Assembly: GCA_036265535.1 (NCBI GenBank)
Contig: DATAOV010000040.1
Span: 1-64,000 of the forward strand
Length of the DNA: 64,000 bases
Reading direction: 5' to 3'
Origin: AC-32 sp036265535
Lineage (GTDB): Bacteria; Actinomycetota; Thermoleophilia; Gaiellales; Gaiellaceae
Positions within the stretch are counted from its first letter, which is position 1. Each line of letters starts with the position of its first letter. Shown piece by piece: positions 1-8,378 of the stretch. A program made the translations under genes and the position numbers. The notes under the pieces are model-generated. The model did no database searches, was not told where the DNA came from, and was given only the letters and a program-made list of their open reading frames with translations.

Positions 1-411
1 AAGCCGGTCAGCTTCATCAAGCCGATCGGCGAGGAGAACGAGCATCCCGGCTACGCGAGCGAGCCGGACGGGAGCGACCACCTCGTCGACCTCCTCCAGT
101 CGATCGAGAACAGCAACTGCAAGAACAACACCCTCGTCCTCGTCACCTACGACGAGTTCGGCGGCCAGTGGGATCACGTCCCGCCGCCCGGACAGGGCAA
201 CAACAACGGACCGCACGACGAGTGGGGCCCCGGAACCCGGATTCCGGCGCTCGTGCTCGGGCCGCACCTGAAGGGCCCGTTCGTCGTCGACCACACCGAG
301 TACGACACGACGACGGTGCTCTCGACGATCGAGCAGCGCTACGGCTTGGCGCCGCTCGGGACGCGCGATGCCGCGATGAACACACTCGCGAACGTGTTCG
401 ACGCCCACTAG
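1..411 (+). CDS. Phosphoesterase family protein (phospholipase C / acid phosphatase type), C-terminal part
   Basis: The reading frame is open from the first base, so the gene is truncated at its 5' end by the window edge; 136 residues remain. The visible part has the features of the PF04185 phosphoesterase family (bacterial phospholipase C and AcpA-type acid phosphatases): a buried strand followed by TYDEFGGQWDHV (about residues 49-60), then a GPGTRIPALVLGP segment and a TTVLSTIEQRYGL helix. The Asp/Glu/His of the YDE...DHV segment are expected metal ligands. Members are normally exported hydrolases of phosphate esters; the signal peptide would lie outside the window. The exact substrate cannot be told. 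Confidence 0.8.
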   Translation, partial: KPVSFIKPIGEENEHPGYASEPDGSDHLVDLLQSIENSNCKNNTLVLVTYDEFGGQWDHVPPPGQGNNNGPHDEWGPGTRIPALVLGPHLKGPFVVDHTEYDTTTVLSTIEQRYGLAPLGTRDAAMNTLANVFDAH

Positions 412-436
412 GGCCGAACGCACACTCCAAGTGGCT

Positions 437-460
437 GCGGCCTCTCTTCGGAGGGGCCGC
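437..460. terminator. UUCG-capped stem-loop between convergent genes
   Basis: Arms GCGGCCTCTC and GAGGGGCCGC pair over 10 positions with one G-T wobble around a TTCG loop closed by C-G, an exceptionally stable tetraloop. It lies between the stop of the phosphoesterase gene and the stop of trpS, so it could end transcription from both sides. There is only a weak T-rich stretch next to it. Confidence 0.65.
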
Positions 461-467
461 GGTCGTT

Positions 468-1451
468 CTAGCGCCTGACGAAGCCCATGCGGTCGTACAT
501 CTGCTCGAGCGTCGGCGTCGAGACCGCGCTCGCCTTCTCGGCGCCGACGCGGAGCAGCCGCTCGAGCTCGGCCGGGTCGGAGCGCAGCTCCTCGTAGCGC
601 TGCCTGATGGGATCGAAAAGGGCGACCACGGCCTCTCCGACCTCCTGCTTGAACGCGCCGTAGCCGCCGCCGTCGAAGCGGGCCTCGACCTCCGAGATCT
701 CCTGGCCCGTCGCGATCGCCATGATCTCGATCAGGTTCGAGACGCCCGCCTTCTGCTCCGGGTCGTAGCGCACGTCGGTGCCGGAATCGGTGACGGCGCT
801 CTTGAACTTCTTGCGGATCGTCTCCGGCGCTTCGAGCACGCCGACCGTTCCTTGCGCGGTTCCCCCGGTCGTGGACATCTTCCGCTCCGGCTCCTGCAGG
901 TCCATGATCCGGCCGCCGACCTCGGGGATCATCGCGTCCGGCAGGCGGAAGGTCTCGCCGAAGCGCGAGTTGAAGCGCTCGGCCGCGTTCCGCGAGAGCT
1001 CGAGGTGCTGGCGCTGGTCCTCACCGATCGGCACCAGGTCGGTCTGGTAGAGCAGGATGTCGGCCGCCTGAAGGACGGGGTAGCTGAAGAGCCCGGCCGA
1101 GACGAACTCCTGCCGCTCGCCCTTGTCCTTGAACTGGGTCATCCGGCGCAACTCGCCGAAGCTCGTGACCGAGCCGAGCAGCCAGGCGGCTTCCGGGTGG
1201 GCGGGCACGTGGCTCTGGGCGAAGACGGTCGAGCGCTCGGGATCGAGGCCGGCCGCGAACAGGAGCGCCGCGAGCGAGAGCGTCGACTCACGCAGGTCGT
1301 CCGGGTCGTAGTCGCTCGTGATCGAGTGCAGGTCGACGATGCAGAAGAACGCGTCGCCCTTCTCCTGGGTTGCGACGTAGTTTCGAATCGCGCCGATGTA
1401 GTTGCCGAGGTGCTTCGCGCCGGTCGGCTGGATGCCCGAGAAGATCCGCAT
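468..1451 (-). CDS. trpS: Tryptophanyl-tRNA synthetase
   Basis: Class I aminoacyl-tRNA synthetase that charges tRNA-Trp in the cytoplasm. The protein is 327 residues, the usual length. The HIGH-type signature appears as PTGAKHLGNY at residues 9-18 and the KMSKS loop as KMSTT at about 191-195. The chosen start, ATG at 1451, gives the family-typical MRIFSGIQPTG; a TTG six codons upstream would also be in frame but adds an atypical extension. The gene is divergent from aroF with only 35 bp between the start codons, which leaves room for two back-to-back promoters. Confidence 0.97.
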   Translation of the reverse strand: MRIFSGIQPTGAKHLGNYIGAIRNYVATQEKGDAFFCIVDLHSITSDYDPDDLRESTLSLAALLFAAGLDPERSTVFAQSHVPAHPEAAWLLGSVTSFGELRRMTQFKDKGERQEFVSAGLFSYPVLQAADILLYQTDLVPIGEDQRQHLELSRNAAERFNSRFGETFRLPDAMIPEVGGRIMDLQEPERKMSTTGGTAQGTVGVLEAPETIRKKFKSAVTDSGTDVRYDPEQKAGVSNLIEIMAIATGQEISEVEARFDGGGYGAFKQEVGEAVVALFDPIRQRYEELRSDPAELERLLRVGAEKASAVSTPTLEQMYDRMGFVRR

Positions 1452-1457
1452 TCGGCC

Positions 1458-1463
1458 AAGGTA
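1458..1463 (-). promoter_or_regulatory. -10 box of trpS, leaderless type
   Basis: Reads TACCTT on the minus strand and ends 7 nt before the trpS ATG, so transcription should begin at or next to the start codon. Confidence 0.45.
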
Positions 1464-1470
1464 TCGCAAC

Positions 1471-1476
1471 TACACT
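1471..1476 (+). promoter_or_regulatory. -10 box of aroF
   Basis: TACACT ends 11 nt before the GTG start of aroF. The predicted transcription start leaves a leader of at most about 4 nt. Confidence 0.45.
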
Positions 1477-1486
1477 CAACCGGATC

Positions 1487-2527
1487 GTGGCCGCAAACGG
1501 ATCACCCGAGCTCCTGATCGTGATGGCCGGCGGCGCGACTCCCGACCAGACCGAGCACGTGCTCGCGCGACTGCAGGAGGCCGGGGTCGATGCGCGCGTG
1601 ACCCACGGGCGCGCGTCGACGGTGATCGGCGCGATCGGAGAGCGGGAGCTGCTCGCGACCCTGCCGCTGGAGGGCTACCCCGGTGTCGAGCAGGTACTGC
1701 CGATCCTGAAGCCCTACAAGCTGGTCTCGCGCGAGGTCTCGCCGGATCCGACGGTGATCGACGTCGACGGCCGGCGAATCGGCGACGGCTACTTCGGGCT
1801 GATCGCGGGGCCGTGCACCGTCGAGTACCGCGAGCAGACGCTGAAGACGGCCCGGGCGGTGGCCGAGGCTGGCGCGACGATGCTCCGCGGCGGTGCCTTC
1901 AAGCCGCGCACCTCGCCGTACACCTTCCAGGGTCTGGGCGACGAGGCCCTGACGATCTTGCGCGAGGCGCGCGACGAGACCGGTCTCCCCGTCGTGACGG
2001 AGCTGATGGATCCCCGGCACGTGGAGGCGGTGCTCGCGGCCGCGGACGTGATCCAGATCGGGGCGCGCAACATGCAGAACTTCATGCTGCTCGCGGAGGT
2101 CGGGCGCGCGGACAAGCCGGTGCTGATCAAGCGCGGGGCCTCGGCGTCGGTCGAGGAGCTGCTGATGGCCGCCGAGTACGTGGCCCGAGAGGGTAACGAG
2201 CGAATCATCCTCTGCGAGCGCGGGATCAAGACCTTCGAGCAGACGACGCGGTACACGCTCGACCTGGGCTCGGTGGCGGTGCTGAAGCGCGAGACGCACC
2301 TGCCCGTGATCGTGGATCCGTCGCACGCTGCCGGCCGGCGAGACCTCGTTCTGCCGCTGGCCAGGGCCGCCGCCGCGGTCGGCGCGGACGGGATCATCGT
2401 GGAGTCGCACCCGTCGCCCGAGGAGGCGCTGTGCGACGGGCCGCAGCAGATCCCGACGGCCGAGTTCGGCGAGTTCGCGCGCGAGGTGCGCGAGGTCGCG
2501 GAGCTGCTCGGCAAGCGCATCGGCTAG
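1487..2527 (+). CDS. aroF: 3-deoxy-7-phosphoheptulonate (DAHP) synthase, type I-beta with N-terminal regulatory domain
   Basis: First enzyme of the shikimate pathway, condensing phosphoenolpyruvate and erythrose 4-phosphate. The 346-residue protein has an N-terminal domain of about 75 residues (IVMAGGATPDQTEHVL...) that matches the ferredoxin-like feedback domain of Thermotoga-type enzymes, followed by the barrel with GPCTVEYREQ, RGGAFKPRTSPYTFQG, KRGASASVEE and VIVDPSHAAGRRD. The GTG at 1487 is chosen because it keeps the whole regulatory domain and lies just after a -10 box; an ATG 12 codons further in would cut the first strand. It leads a set with tyrA and aroA. Confidence 0.95.
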   Translation: MAANGSPELLIVMAGGATPDQTEHVLARLQEAGVDARVTHGRASTVIGAIGERELLATLPLEGYPGVEQVLPILKPYKLVSREVSPDPTVIDVDGRRIGDGYFGLIAGPCTVEYREQTLKTARAVAEAGATMLRGGAFKPRTSPYTFQGLGDEALTILREARDETGLPVVTELMDPRHVEAVLAAADVIQIGARNMQNFMLLAEVGRADKPVLIKRGASASVEELLMAAEYVAREGNERIILCERGIKTFEQTTRYTLDLGSVAVLKRETHLPVIVDPSHAAGRRDLVLPLARAAAAVGADGIIVESHPSPEEALCDGPQQIPTAEFGEFAREVREVAELLGKRIG

Positions 2528-2662
2528 CGGCTCGGAGGCGTGGACGAACCGGCGCACCCTCGGCGCAAAGCCGTCTCACACGCCCCCACACGACCACAGC
2601 TAGCCTCGATTTTCCCCTGGGTGGGCGGGGGTTTGGGATGGGGCCGGTCGGGCTCGCGGGGA

Positions 2663-2668
2663 TAGCCT
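2663..2668 (+). promoter_or_regulatory. -10 box of tyrA, leaderless type
   Basis: TAGCCT ends 8 nt before the tyrA GTG. The 148-bp gap after aroF holds a second TAGCCT further upstream and no gene. Confidence 0.45.
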
Positions 2669-2675
2669 CTCGCCC

Positions 2676-3779
2676 GTGGAGGTGGGAAGGCTGGCGGTGA
2701 TCGGCACGGGTCTGATCGGGGCCTCGGTTGCGCTCGCCGCGAAACGGGCCGGAGCGGTCGCCCAGGTCGTCGGTCACGATCCCGACCCGGCGGCCCTCGA
2801 AGCGGCGCACGCACGCGGCGCGATCGACGAGGCCGCAGGCTCGCTCGAGGATGCCCTCACCGGCGCCGAGCTCGCCGTCGTCGCAGCGCCCGTGGCGCAA
2901 CTGGCCGCACAGGTGCGCGCGGCGCTCGAGGCAAGCGCCGATCAAACGACGGTCACAGACGTCGGCTCGACCAAGGCCGGCGTCTGCGCGGCCGCGGCAG
3001 GCTCGGCGCGCTTCGTGGGCGGGCACCCCGTCTGCGGCTCGGAGGCGCGGGGCGCCGAGCATGCGAGCACGGAGATCTTCGAGGGCGCGACCTGGTTTCT
3101 GACCCCGCTGACCGAGACCGACCCCGACCGCTACCGGCTCGTTCACGGCTTCGTCTCCGCGCTCGGCGCGACGCCGGTGGCCGTCGACCCGCAGGCGCAC
3201 GACCGGCTCGTGGCGCTGACGAGCCACCTCCCTCACGCGCTCGCCAACCTGCTCGTCAACCAGGCCGGCGCAACCCGCGTCGAGGGCCACGAGCCGCTCG
3301 CGGCGGCCGGCGGCTCGCTACGGGACATGACCCGGGTCGCAGGGGCGAACCCGCGCATCTGGGTCGACATCTTCGTCGAGAACGCCGCCTCGCTCCGCGA
3401 CTCGCTGGCCGAGCACCGGCGGCGGGTAGAGCAGCTCGAGGCGGCGCTCGGCGCGGGCGACGCCGGCTTCGTCGCCCGTTGGATCGGCGAGGCCGCCGGC
3501 AACCGGCGCCGGATGCTCGCGGATGCGTTCCCGGACCCGGGCGAGCTCCAGCAGCTGCGGGTGCACGTGCCGGACCGACCGGGCGTGCTCGCCGGAATCA
3601 CGCAGGCGCTCGGCGCGGAGCGGATCAACATCGAGGACTTCGAGCTCCACCACGTCTCGCCGGATCGCGGCGGCACGCTCATCCTGCTCGTGACCGGCGA
3701 GGACGAGGCCCGGCGCGCGGCGGCGCTGCTGGAGTCGCAAGGCTACGGCGTCGTCGTCTCCCCGGTGCTGGGCGAATGA
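2676..3779 (+). CDS. tyrA: Prephenate dehydrogenase with C-terminal ACT domain
   Basis: Oxidative decarboxylation of prephenate for tyrosine synthesis. The 367-residue protein opens with a Rossmann motif GTGLIGAS (about residues 10-17), then GGHPVCGSEARGAEHAS, which carries the prephenate-binding region, and a helical dimerisation domain. The last 80 residues (LRVHVPDRPGVLAGIT...) form an ACT domain, the usual site for amino-acid feedback. The stop codon overlaps the aroA start as ATGA, so the two are translationally coupled. An arogenate preference cannot be excluded. Confidence 0.93.
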   Translation: MEVGRLAVIGTGLIGASVALAAKRAGAVAQVVGHDPDPAALEAAHARGAIDEAAGSLEDALTGAELAVVAAPVAQLAAQVRAALEASADQTTVTDVGSTKAGVCAAAAGSARFVGGHPVCGSEARGAEHASTEIFEGATWFLTPLTETDPDRYRLVHGFVSALGATPVAVDPQAHDRLVALTSHLPHALANLLVNQAGATRVEGHEPLAAAGGSLRDMTRVAGANPRIWVDIFVENAASLRDSLAEHRRRVEQLEAALGAGDAGFVARWIGEAAGNRRRMLADAFPDPGELQQLRVHVPDRPGVLAGITQALGAERINIEDFELHHVSPDRGGTLILLVTGEDEARRAAALLESQGYGVVVSPVLGE

Positions 3780-5056
3780 AGCTCGAGCCCGCGAAGGCGA
3801 TTCGCGGGCACATCGCGGTGCCGGGCGACAAGTCGATCTCGCACCGTGCCCTCCTCGTCGGTGCTATCGCAGAGGGGGAGACGAGGGTCGAGGGCTTCGG
3901 CCGCTCGGCCGACACCGAGTCCACGATCGCAGCCGTCCGCGCGCTCGGCGTCACTGTCCACGACGACGAGGTCGATGCGCTGCGGGTCGAGGGCGCCGGC
4001 CTGCGCGGACTGCACGAAGCGTCGGAGCCGATCGACTGTGGGAACTCAGGCACCACGCTGCGGCTGCTCGCGGGGATCCTCGCCGGGCAGGAAGGCCGCT
4101 TCGAGCTGACCGGGGACGAGTCGCTTCGGCGGCGGCCGGTCGATCGCGTGGCCGAACCGCTCGCCCAGATGGGCGCTCGCGTCGAGACCGACGACGGGAG
4201 ACCGCCGCTCGCGGTCGGCGGCGGAGGTCTCCAGGGCATCCGCTACGAGCTGCCCGTGGCAAGCGCCCAGGTGAAGTCGTGCGTGCTTCTCGCCGGGCTC
4301 TACGCCGACGGCCGCACGACAGTGGTCGAGCCCGTGCCGACCCGAGACCACACCGAGCGAATGTTGGCCGCGGCGGGCGCGACGGTGACCAGGCGTCAGG
4401 GCCGCATCTCGGTCGGGCGGGCCGAGCACCTGGAGCTCGCTGAGGTTTCCGTGCCTGGCGACTTCTCGGCGGCGGCTCCGTTCATCGTCGCCGCCACGCT
4501 CCTGCAGGGATCGGAGCTGACGATCCACGACGTCGGCCTGAACCCGACGCGGACGGGCCTCCTGGATGTGCTCGAGCGCATGGGGGCCCGGATCACGGCC
4601 TTCCACCGCCAGCGGAGCGCCGGCGAGCCCATCGGCGACCTCGAGGTGCGATCCGCGGAGTTGACCGCCACCACGGTGAAGGCCGAGGAGATCCCGCGGC
4701 TCGTCGACGAGCTCCCGGTGTTTGCTCTCGCCGCCGCGTGCGCGCGCGGGGAAAGCGTCGTCCAAGGCGCACGTGAGCTGCGTGTGAAGGAAACGGACCG
4801 GATCGAAACCGTGTCGACTTCGCTACACGCCCTTGGCATCCGCATCACGGCGCGAGACGATGGCTTCGGGGTGAGAGGGGTACCTTCCCGCCCCAAGGGT
4901 GGGGGAATGAGCTCTCACGGAGATCATCGGATTGCGATGCTTGGTGCCGTCGCTGGGCTCGTTTCACGACAGGGCGTCGAGCTCGAAGACCCGCAGGCCG
5001 TCGCTGTAAGCTTCCCCGGGTTTTTCGAGCTGCTGGACTCGGTCACACAACGATGA
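3776..5056 (+). CDS. aroA: 3-phosphoshikimate 1-carboxyvinyltransferase (EPSP synthase)
   Basis: Transfers the enolpyruvyl group of PEP to shikimate 3-phosphate. The 426-residue length is typical. Visible family motifs are GDKSISHRALL near the start (substrate-binding Lys, Ser and Arg), NSGTTLRLL, KETDRIE and the C-terminal DHRIAM. The ATG at 3776 overlaps the tyrA stop; longer in-frame extensions would run into tyrA and are not needed. The stop overlaps the next start (cmk), continuing the coupled set. Confidence 0.97.
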   Translation: MKLEPAKAIRGHIAVPGDKSISHRALLVGAIAEGETRVEGFGRSADTESTIAAVRALGVTVHDDEVDALRVEGAGLRGLHEASEPIDCGNSGTTLRLLAGILAGQEGRFELTGDESLRRRPVDRVAEPLAQMGARVETDDGRPPLAVGGGGLQGIRYELPVASAQVKSCVLLAGLYADGRTTVVEPVPTRDHTERMLAAAGATVTRRQGRISVGRAEHLELAEVSVPGDFSAAAPFIVAATLLQGSELTIHDVGLNPTRTGLLDVLERMGARITAFHRQRSAGEPIGDLEVRSAELTATTVKAEEIPRLVDELPVFALAAACARGESVVQGARELRVKETDRIETVSTSLHALGIRITARDDGFGVRGVPSRPKGGGMSSHGDHRIAMLGAVAGLVSRQGVELEDPQAVAVSFPGFFELLDSVTQR

Positions 5057-5685
5057 TCGTCGCCATAGACGGGCCCGCCGGGGCCGGTAAGAGCACGGTT
5101 GCCCGGCGCCTCGCCGAGCGGCTGGGCTTCCGCTACCTCGACACCGGCGCGATGTACCGGGCGCTCACCTGGCTGGCGCGGCAGCGGAGCGTCCCGCTGG
5201 CGCAGGGCGAGCAGCTCGGCGAGCTCGCCGCCGACAACCCGGTCAGCTTCGACGAGCAGCGGCGCGTCTGGATCGCCGAGACCGACGTCACCTCGTCGAT
5301 CCGGAGGGCCGACATCGACAGCCTCGTCCCCGTCGTCGCGCGCCACCCGGCGGTGCGGGCGGTCATGCGTGCGCGCCAGCAGGAGCTCGCCGACGACGGC
5401 GACGTGGTCATCGAGGGCCGCGACATCGGCACCGTCGTCGCCCCGCAGGCAGAGGTCAAGGTCTACCTCAACGCCGATCGCAGCGTTCGCGCCGGCCGGC
5501 GGCTCGCGGAGCGGCCGGAGATCGGAGCCGACGCCCTCGCGACCGACCTCCGCCTCCGCGACGAGAGCGACGCCGCGCGGATGCGTCCGGCCGAGGACGC
5601 GATCCAGATCGACACGACCGATCTCGACGTCGAGGACGTGGTCTCGCAGATCGAGGAGCTGGTCCGGGCGCGCCAGCCGGCCTAG
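5053..5685 (+). CDS. cmk: Cytidylate kinase
   Basis: Phosphorylates CMP and dCMP with ATP. It is 210 residues, with the P-loop GPAGAGKST at residues 7-15, a YLDTGAMYRALTW lid-proximal segment and EGRDIGTVV, both diagnostic of the family. Start is the ATG overlapping the aroA stop (ATGA). In related genomes cmk is followed by an acyltransferase and der; here a decayed gene fills that position. Confidence 0.96.
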   Translation: MIVAIDGPAGAGKSTVARRLAERLGFRYLDTGAMYRALTWLARQRSVPLAQGEQLGELAADNPVSFDEQRRVWIAETDVTSSIRRADIDSLVPVVARHPAVRAVMRARQQELADDGDVVIEGRDIGTVVAPQAEVKVYLNADRSVRAGRRLAERPEIGADALATDLRLRDESDAARMRPAEDAIQIDTTDLDVEDVVSQIEELVRARQPA

Positions 5686-5686
5686 G

Positions 5687-6007
5687 GCTCGCTCTGGAAG
5701 GGCACGCGGGTTGGAAACCTCGCCAGCTGGGGACGGAGGTCGACCGCAGCCTGCCTAAGCTGGGTTGGCACGAGCGAAAGGGTCACCGCAAGGTCGAGTT
5801 CCTCGACTTCGATCGGGAGCAGTGACGGATGGCAGCTCGTTGGTGATCAAGTGTCGCCGTGGTTGTGATGTTGAGCCAATTCGAGTCCCACTGTTCGTCT
5901 GCAATGTCGGGGAATCGGTATCCCGCGATATCGAGCTCGACCCGGTCGCCGTTCGGTCCAACTAGGCGCATCGTTCTCATCGTGGTGCCGCGCATGCCCA
6001 GTAACAT
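5687..6007 (-). pseudogene. Frameshifted remnant resembling WapI-family immunity proteins
   Basis: The 447-bp gap between cmk and der holds no intact gene. On the minus strand one frame starts convincingly as MRLVGPNGDRVELDIAGYRF and reaches DSNWLNI, a pattern like WapI-type immunity proteins (short beta-strands, Y-x-F-P, then D-x-NWL). The frame then loses sense, while another frame downstream reads CHPSLLPIEVEELDLAV, which resembles the PSLL-x-x-E-x-x-L part expected next. This suggests a frameshift plus small losses. The family name rests on memory of the motif and is tentative; the remaining 125 bp up to der show a GC hairpin and the palindrome listed next. Confidence 0.4.
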
Positions 6008-6109
6008 CGCCGTTCGTTTCCGGGTCAGCTCAGGCCGGCCGGCGGAGCCGGGCTTTGCTCGGCGGGAGCCTCACATTGAACTCGTCAGAGACAGAGCAGA
6101 AGGGGGCTT

Positions 6110-6134
6110 ATGGGGGAACCCTGGGTTCCCCCAT
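6110..6134. repeat. Perfect 25-bp palindrome overlapping the der start codon
   Basis: Arms ATGGGGGAACCC and GGGTTCCCCCAT flank one central T. The right arm ends inside the der ATG (6133-6135), so a hairpin in mRNA would hide the start codon and the AAGGGGG upstream that could act as a ribosome site. Confidence 0.75.
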
Positions 6135-7428
6135 GATTGGGACCGTCGCGGTGGTCGGCTTCCCGAACGTCGGGAAGTCCACTCTCGTCAACCGATTGAC
6201 TGAGTCGCGGGCGGCGGTCGTGCACGAGACTCCGGGCGTCACCCGTGACCGCAAGGAGCTCGTCGCCGACTGGAACGGCCTGCGCTTCCGCCTGATCGAC
6301 ACCGGCGGCGTCGACATCGCGGATCCCTCCCCGATCACGCGCTCGATCGTCGAGCAGGCGCGAGCCGCGATCACCGAGGCGGATCTCGTCCTGTTCGTCG
6401 TCGACGCCCGCGCCGGGGTCACGCCGGGTGACGAGGAGCTCGCCGGGATCCTGCGCCACGCGCGCAAGCCCGTCCTGCTGCTGGCGAACAAGATCGACGA
6501 CCCCGCCCAGGACGTGCTCGCGCTCGAGTTCCACCGGCTCGGCCTCGGCGACCCCGTTCCCGTCTCGGCTCACCACGGCCACGGCACCGGCGATCTGCTG
6601 GATGCCGTCGTGAACATGCTCCCGGGCGCCGGCCCGCAGGAGGTGGGGGAGGATGCGATCCGCGTCGCAATCCTCGGTCGTCCCAACGTCGGCAAGTCGA
6701 GCCTCCTGAACGCGCTCCTCGGCGAGGAGCGGGTGATCGTCTCGGAGGTGCCCGGCACCACGCGGGACTCGATCGACACCGTCCTCGAACGCGACGGACG
6801 CATCTTCGTCCTCGTCGACACCGCCGGGATCCGGCGCAAGCGCCGGCAGCGCCAGGGGATCGAGTACTACTCGGAGCTGCGGGCCCTCGCCGCCGCGGAG
6901 CGCGCTGACGTGGCGCTCGTGCTGGTCGACTCGAGCGAGGGCCTGGTCGACCACGACCTCACCGTCGCCGACATCGCACGCAAGGCGCAGAACTCGACCA
7001 TTGTCGTTCTCTCCAAGTGGGACATCGGGCGCATCAAGCTCGAGGAGGTACGCGAGCGAATCCTCTCGCGCCTGCGACAGCGGCCGCCGATCGTGACCGT
7101 CTCCGCCAAGACCGGCCGCGGGATCGGCCGGCTACTCGACCGCGTCGAGCAGCTGTTCGAGAAACACACCGCTCGCATCCCGACCGCGGAGCTGAATCGC
7201 TTCCTCGGCGAGCTACGCGAGGCGCGGGAGCCCCCTTCGAAGAGCGGAAAGCGCCTCAACCTCCTCTACGGGACGCAGGTGCAGACGCGCCCGCCGCGCC
7301 TGCGCTTCTTCGTCAACGACCCCGGGCTGATCACCCGCGACTACGGCTACTGGGTCGAGAACCAGCTGCGTGACCGCTTCGACCTCCAGGGCGTTCCGGT
7401 CTCGATCGACTTCGTGAGGAAGTCGTGA
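6133..7428 (+). CDS. der: Ribosome-biogenesis GTPase Der (EngA)
   Basis: Double-GTPase needed for late 50S subunit assembly. The 431-residue protein has two G domains in tandem: GFPNVGKST at residues 9-17 and GRPNVGKSS at about 182-190, each followed by DTGG/DTAG and NKxD-type motifs, and a C-terminal KH-like domain. ATG 6133 is chosen because MIGTVAVVGFPNVGKST is the usual N-terminus; a further 26 in-frame codons upstream look non-coding. The start codon is buried in a 25-bp palindrome. The stop overlaps gpsA (GTGA). Confidence 0.96.
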   Translation: MIGTVAVVGFPNVGKSTLVNRLTESRAAVVHETPGVTRDRKELVADWNGLRFRLIDTGGVDIADPSPITRSIVEQARAAITEADLVLFVVDARAGVTPGDEELAGILRHARKPVLLLANKIDDPAQDVLALEFHRLGLGDPVPVSAHHGHGTGDLLDAVVNMLPGAGPQEVGEDAIRVAILGRPNVGKSSLLNALLGEERVIVSEVPGTTRDSIDTVLERDGRIFVLVDTAGIRRKRRQRQGIEYYSELRALAAAERADVALVLVDSSEGLVDHDLTVADIARKAQNSTIVVLSKWDIGRIKLEEVRERILSRLRQRPPIVTVSAKTGRGIGRLLDRVEQLFEKHTARIPTAELNRFLGELREAREPPSKSGKRLNLLYGTQVQTRPPRLRFFVNDPGLITRDYGYWVENQLRDRFDLQGVPVSIDFVRKS

Positions 7429-8378
7429 GGGCGGCCGTGGTGGGAGCAGGGGCGTGGGGGACGGCGTTCGGCGGCCTGCTTGCCACCCGCGGGCACGACG
7501 TCACGCTCGTCTGTCGCGACCCGGGGCAGGCGCGCGCGATCGAGGAGACGGGCCACAACCCGCGCCACCTCCCGAACGCCGACCTGAGCGGTGTCTCGGC
7601 CACGACGGTCGACGACCCGTCGCTGGCCGGCGTCGACTTGCACGTGGTCGCCGTGCCGAGCCGGGCCTTCGGCCAGGTCGTCCGCGGGTTGCCGGGGGCG
7701 GCTCCGGTGCTGAGCCTGACGAAGGGGCTCGACCCCGAGACCGGCAACCGCCTCTCGGAGCTCGTCGAGCGCCGCGGGGCCGCCGTGCTCTCCGGACCGA
7801 CCTTCGCCGAGGAAATCGCCGACGGCCTCCCGGCAGCCGCCGTGATCGCGAGCAAGGACCACGGCCTGGCGCTCGAGCTCCAGGAGGCCGTCAACTCGCT
7901 CACCTTCCGGGTCTACGTCAACGAGGACCTCGTCGGGGTCGAGCTCTGCGCGGCGGCGAAGAACGTGATGGCGCTCGCCGCCGGAGGGGTGGACGGGCTC
8001 GGGCTCGGCGACAACGCGAAGGCGGCCCTGATCGCGCGCGGGCTTGCCGAGATGGCGCGGCTCGGAGAGGCCTGCGGCGCGCGCAGCGAGACCTTCTCCG
8101 GCCTCGCCGGGATGGGTGACCTGAGCGTCACCTGCTGGAGCCGTCACGGCCGCAACCGCCAGGCGGGTGAGCTGATCGCCAGGGGTGCCTCGCCGGAAGA
8201 AGCGGCTGACCAGATCGGCACCGTCGAGGGGCTGACCACCGCCCCCGTCCTCCGCGATCTTTCCCTCCGTCTCGGGATCGAACTGCCCATCACCGAGGGC
8301 GTCTGCCGGGTTCTTGACGGGGAGGACCTCAACGACTTAGCTGGAAGCTTGATGGGCCGTCAACCGACCCGCGAATGA
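7425..8378 (+). CDS. gpsA: Glycerol-3-phosphate dehydrogenase [NAD(P)+]
   Basis: Makes sn-glycerol 3-phosphate from dihydroxyacetone phosphate for phospholipids. It has 317 residues, the dinucleotide motif GAGAWGTAFGGLL at residues 7-19, SGPTFAEEIA, and the catalytic-lysine helix AAKNVMALAAGGVDGLGLGDN. The GTG start overlaps the der stop. der-gpsA adjacency is common in Gram-positive bacteria. Its stop overlaps the next lipoprotein gene (ATGA). Confidence 0.96.
   Translation: MRAAVVGAGAWGTAFGGLLATRGHDVTLVCRDPGQARAIEETGHNPRHLPNADLSGVSATTVDDPSLAGVDLHVVAVPSRAFGQVVRGLPGAAPVLSLTKGLDPETGNRLSELVERRGAAVLSGPTFAEEIADGLPAAAVIASKDHGLALELQEAVNSLTFRVYVNEDLVGVELCAAAKNVMALAAGGVDGLGLGDNAKAALIARGLAEMARLGEACGARSETFSGLAGMGDLSVTCWSRHGRNRQAGELIARGASPEEAADQIGTVEGLTTAPVLRDLSLRLGIELPITEGVCRVLDGEDLNDLAGSLMGRQPTRE

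Noticed and set aside
6030..6062. A GGCCGGC-GGA-GCCGGGC hairpin and a similar one at 51325-51345 as further copies of the dispersed repeat
   Set aside because: Only the first-stem tip is similar; the GACCGGTC head and the second stem are missing, so GC-rich chance similarity is likely.
5765..6203. Short plus-strand frames between cmk and der
   Set aside because: They lack start signals and family motifs and lie opposite the better supported minus-strand remnant.
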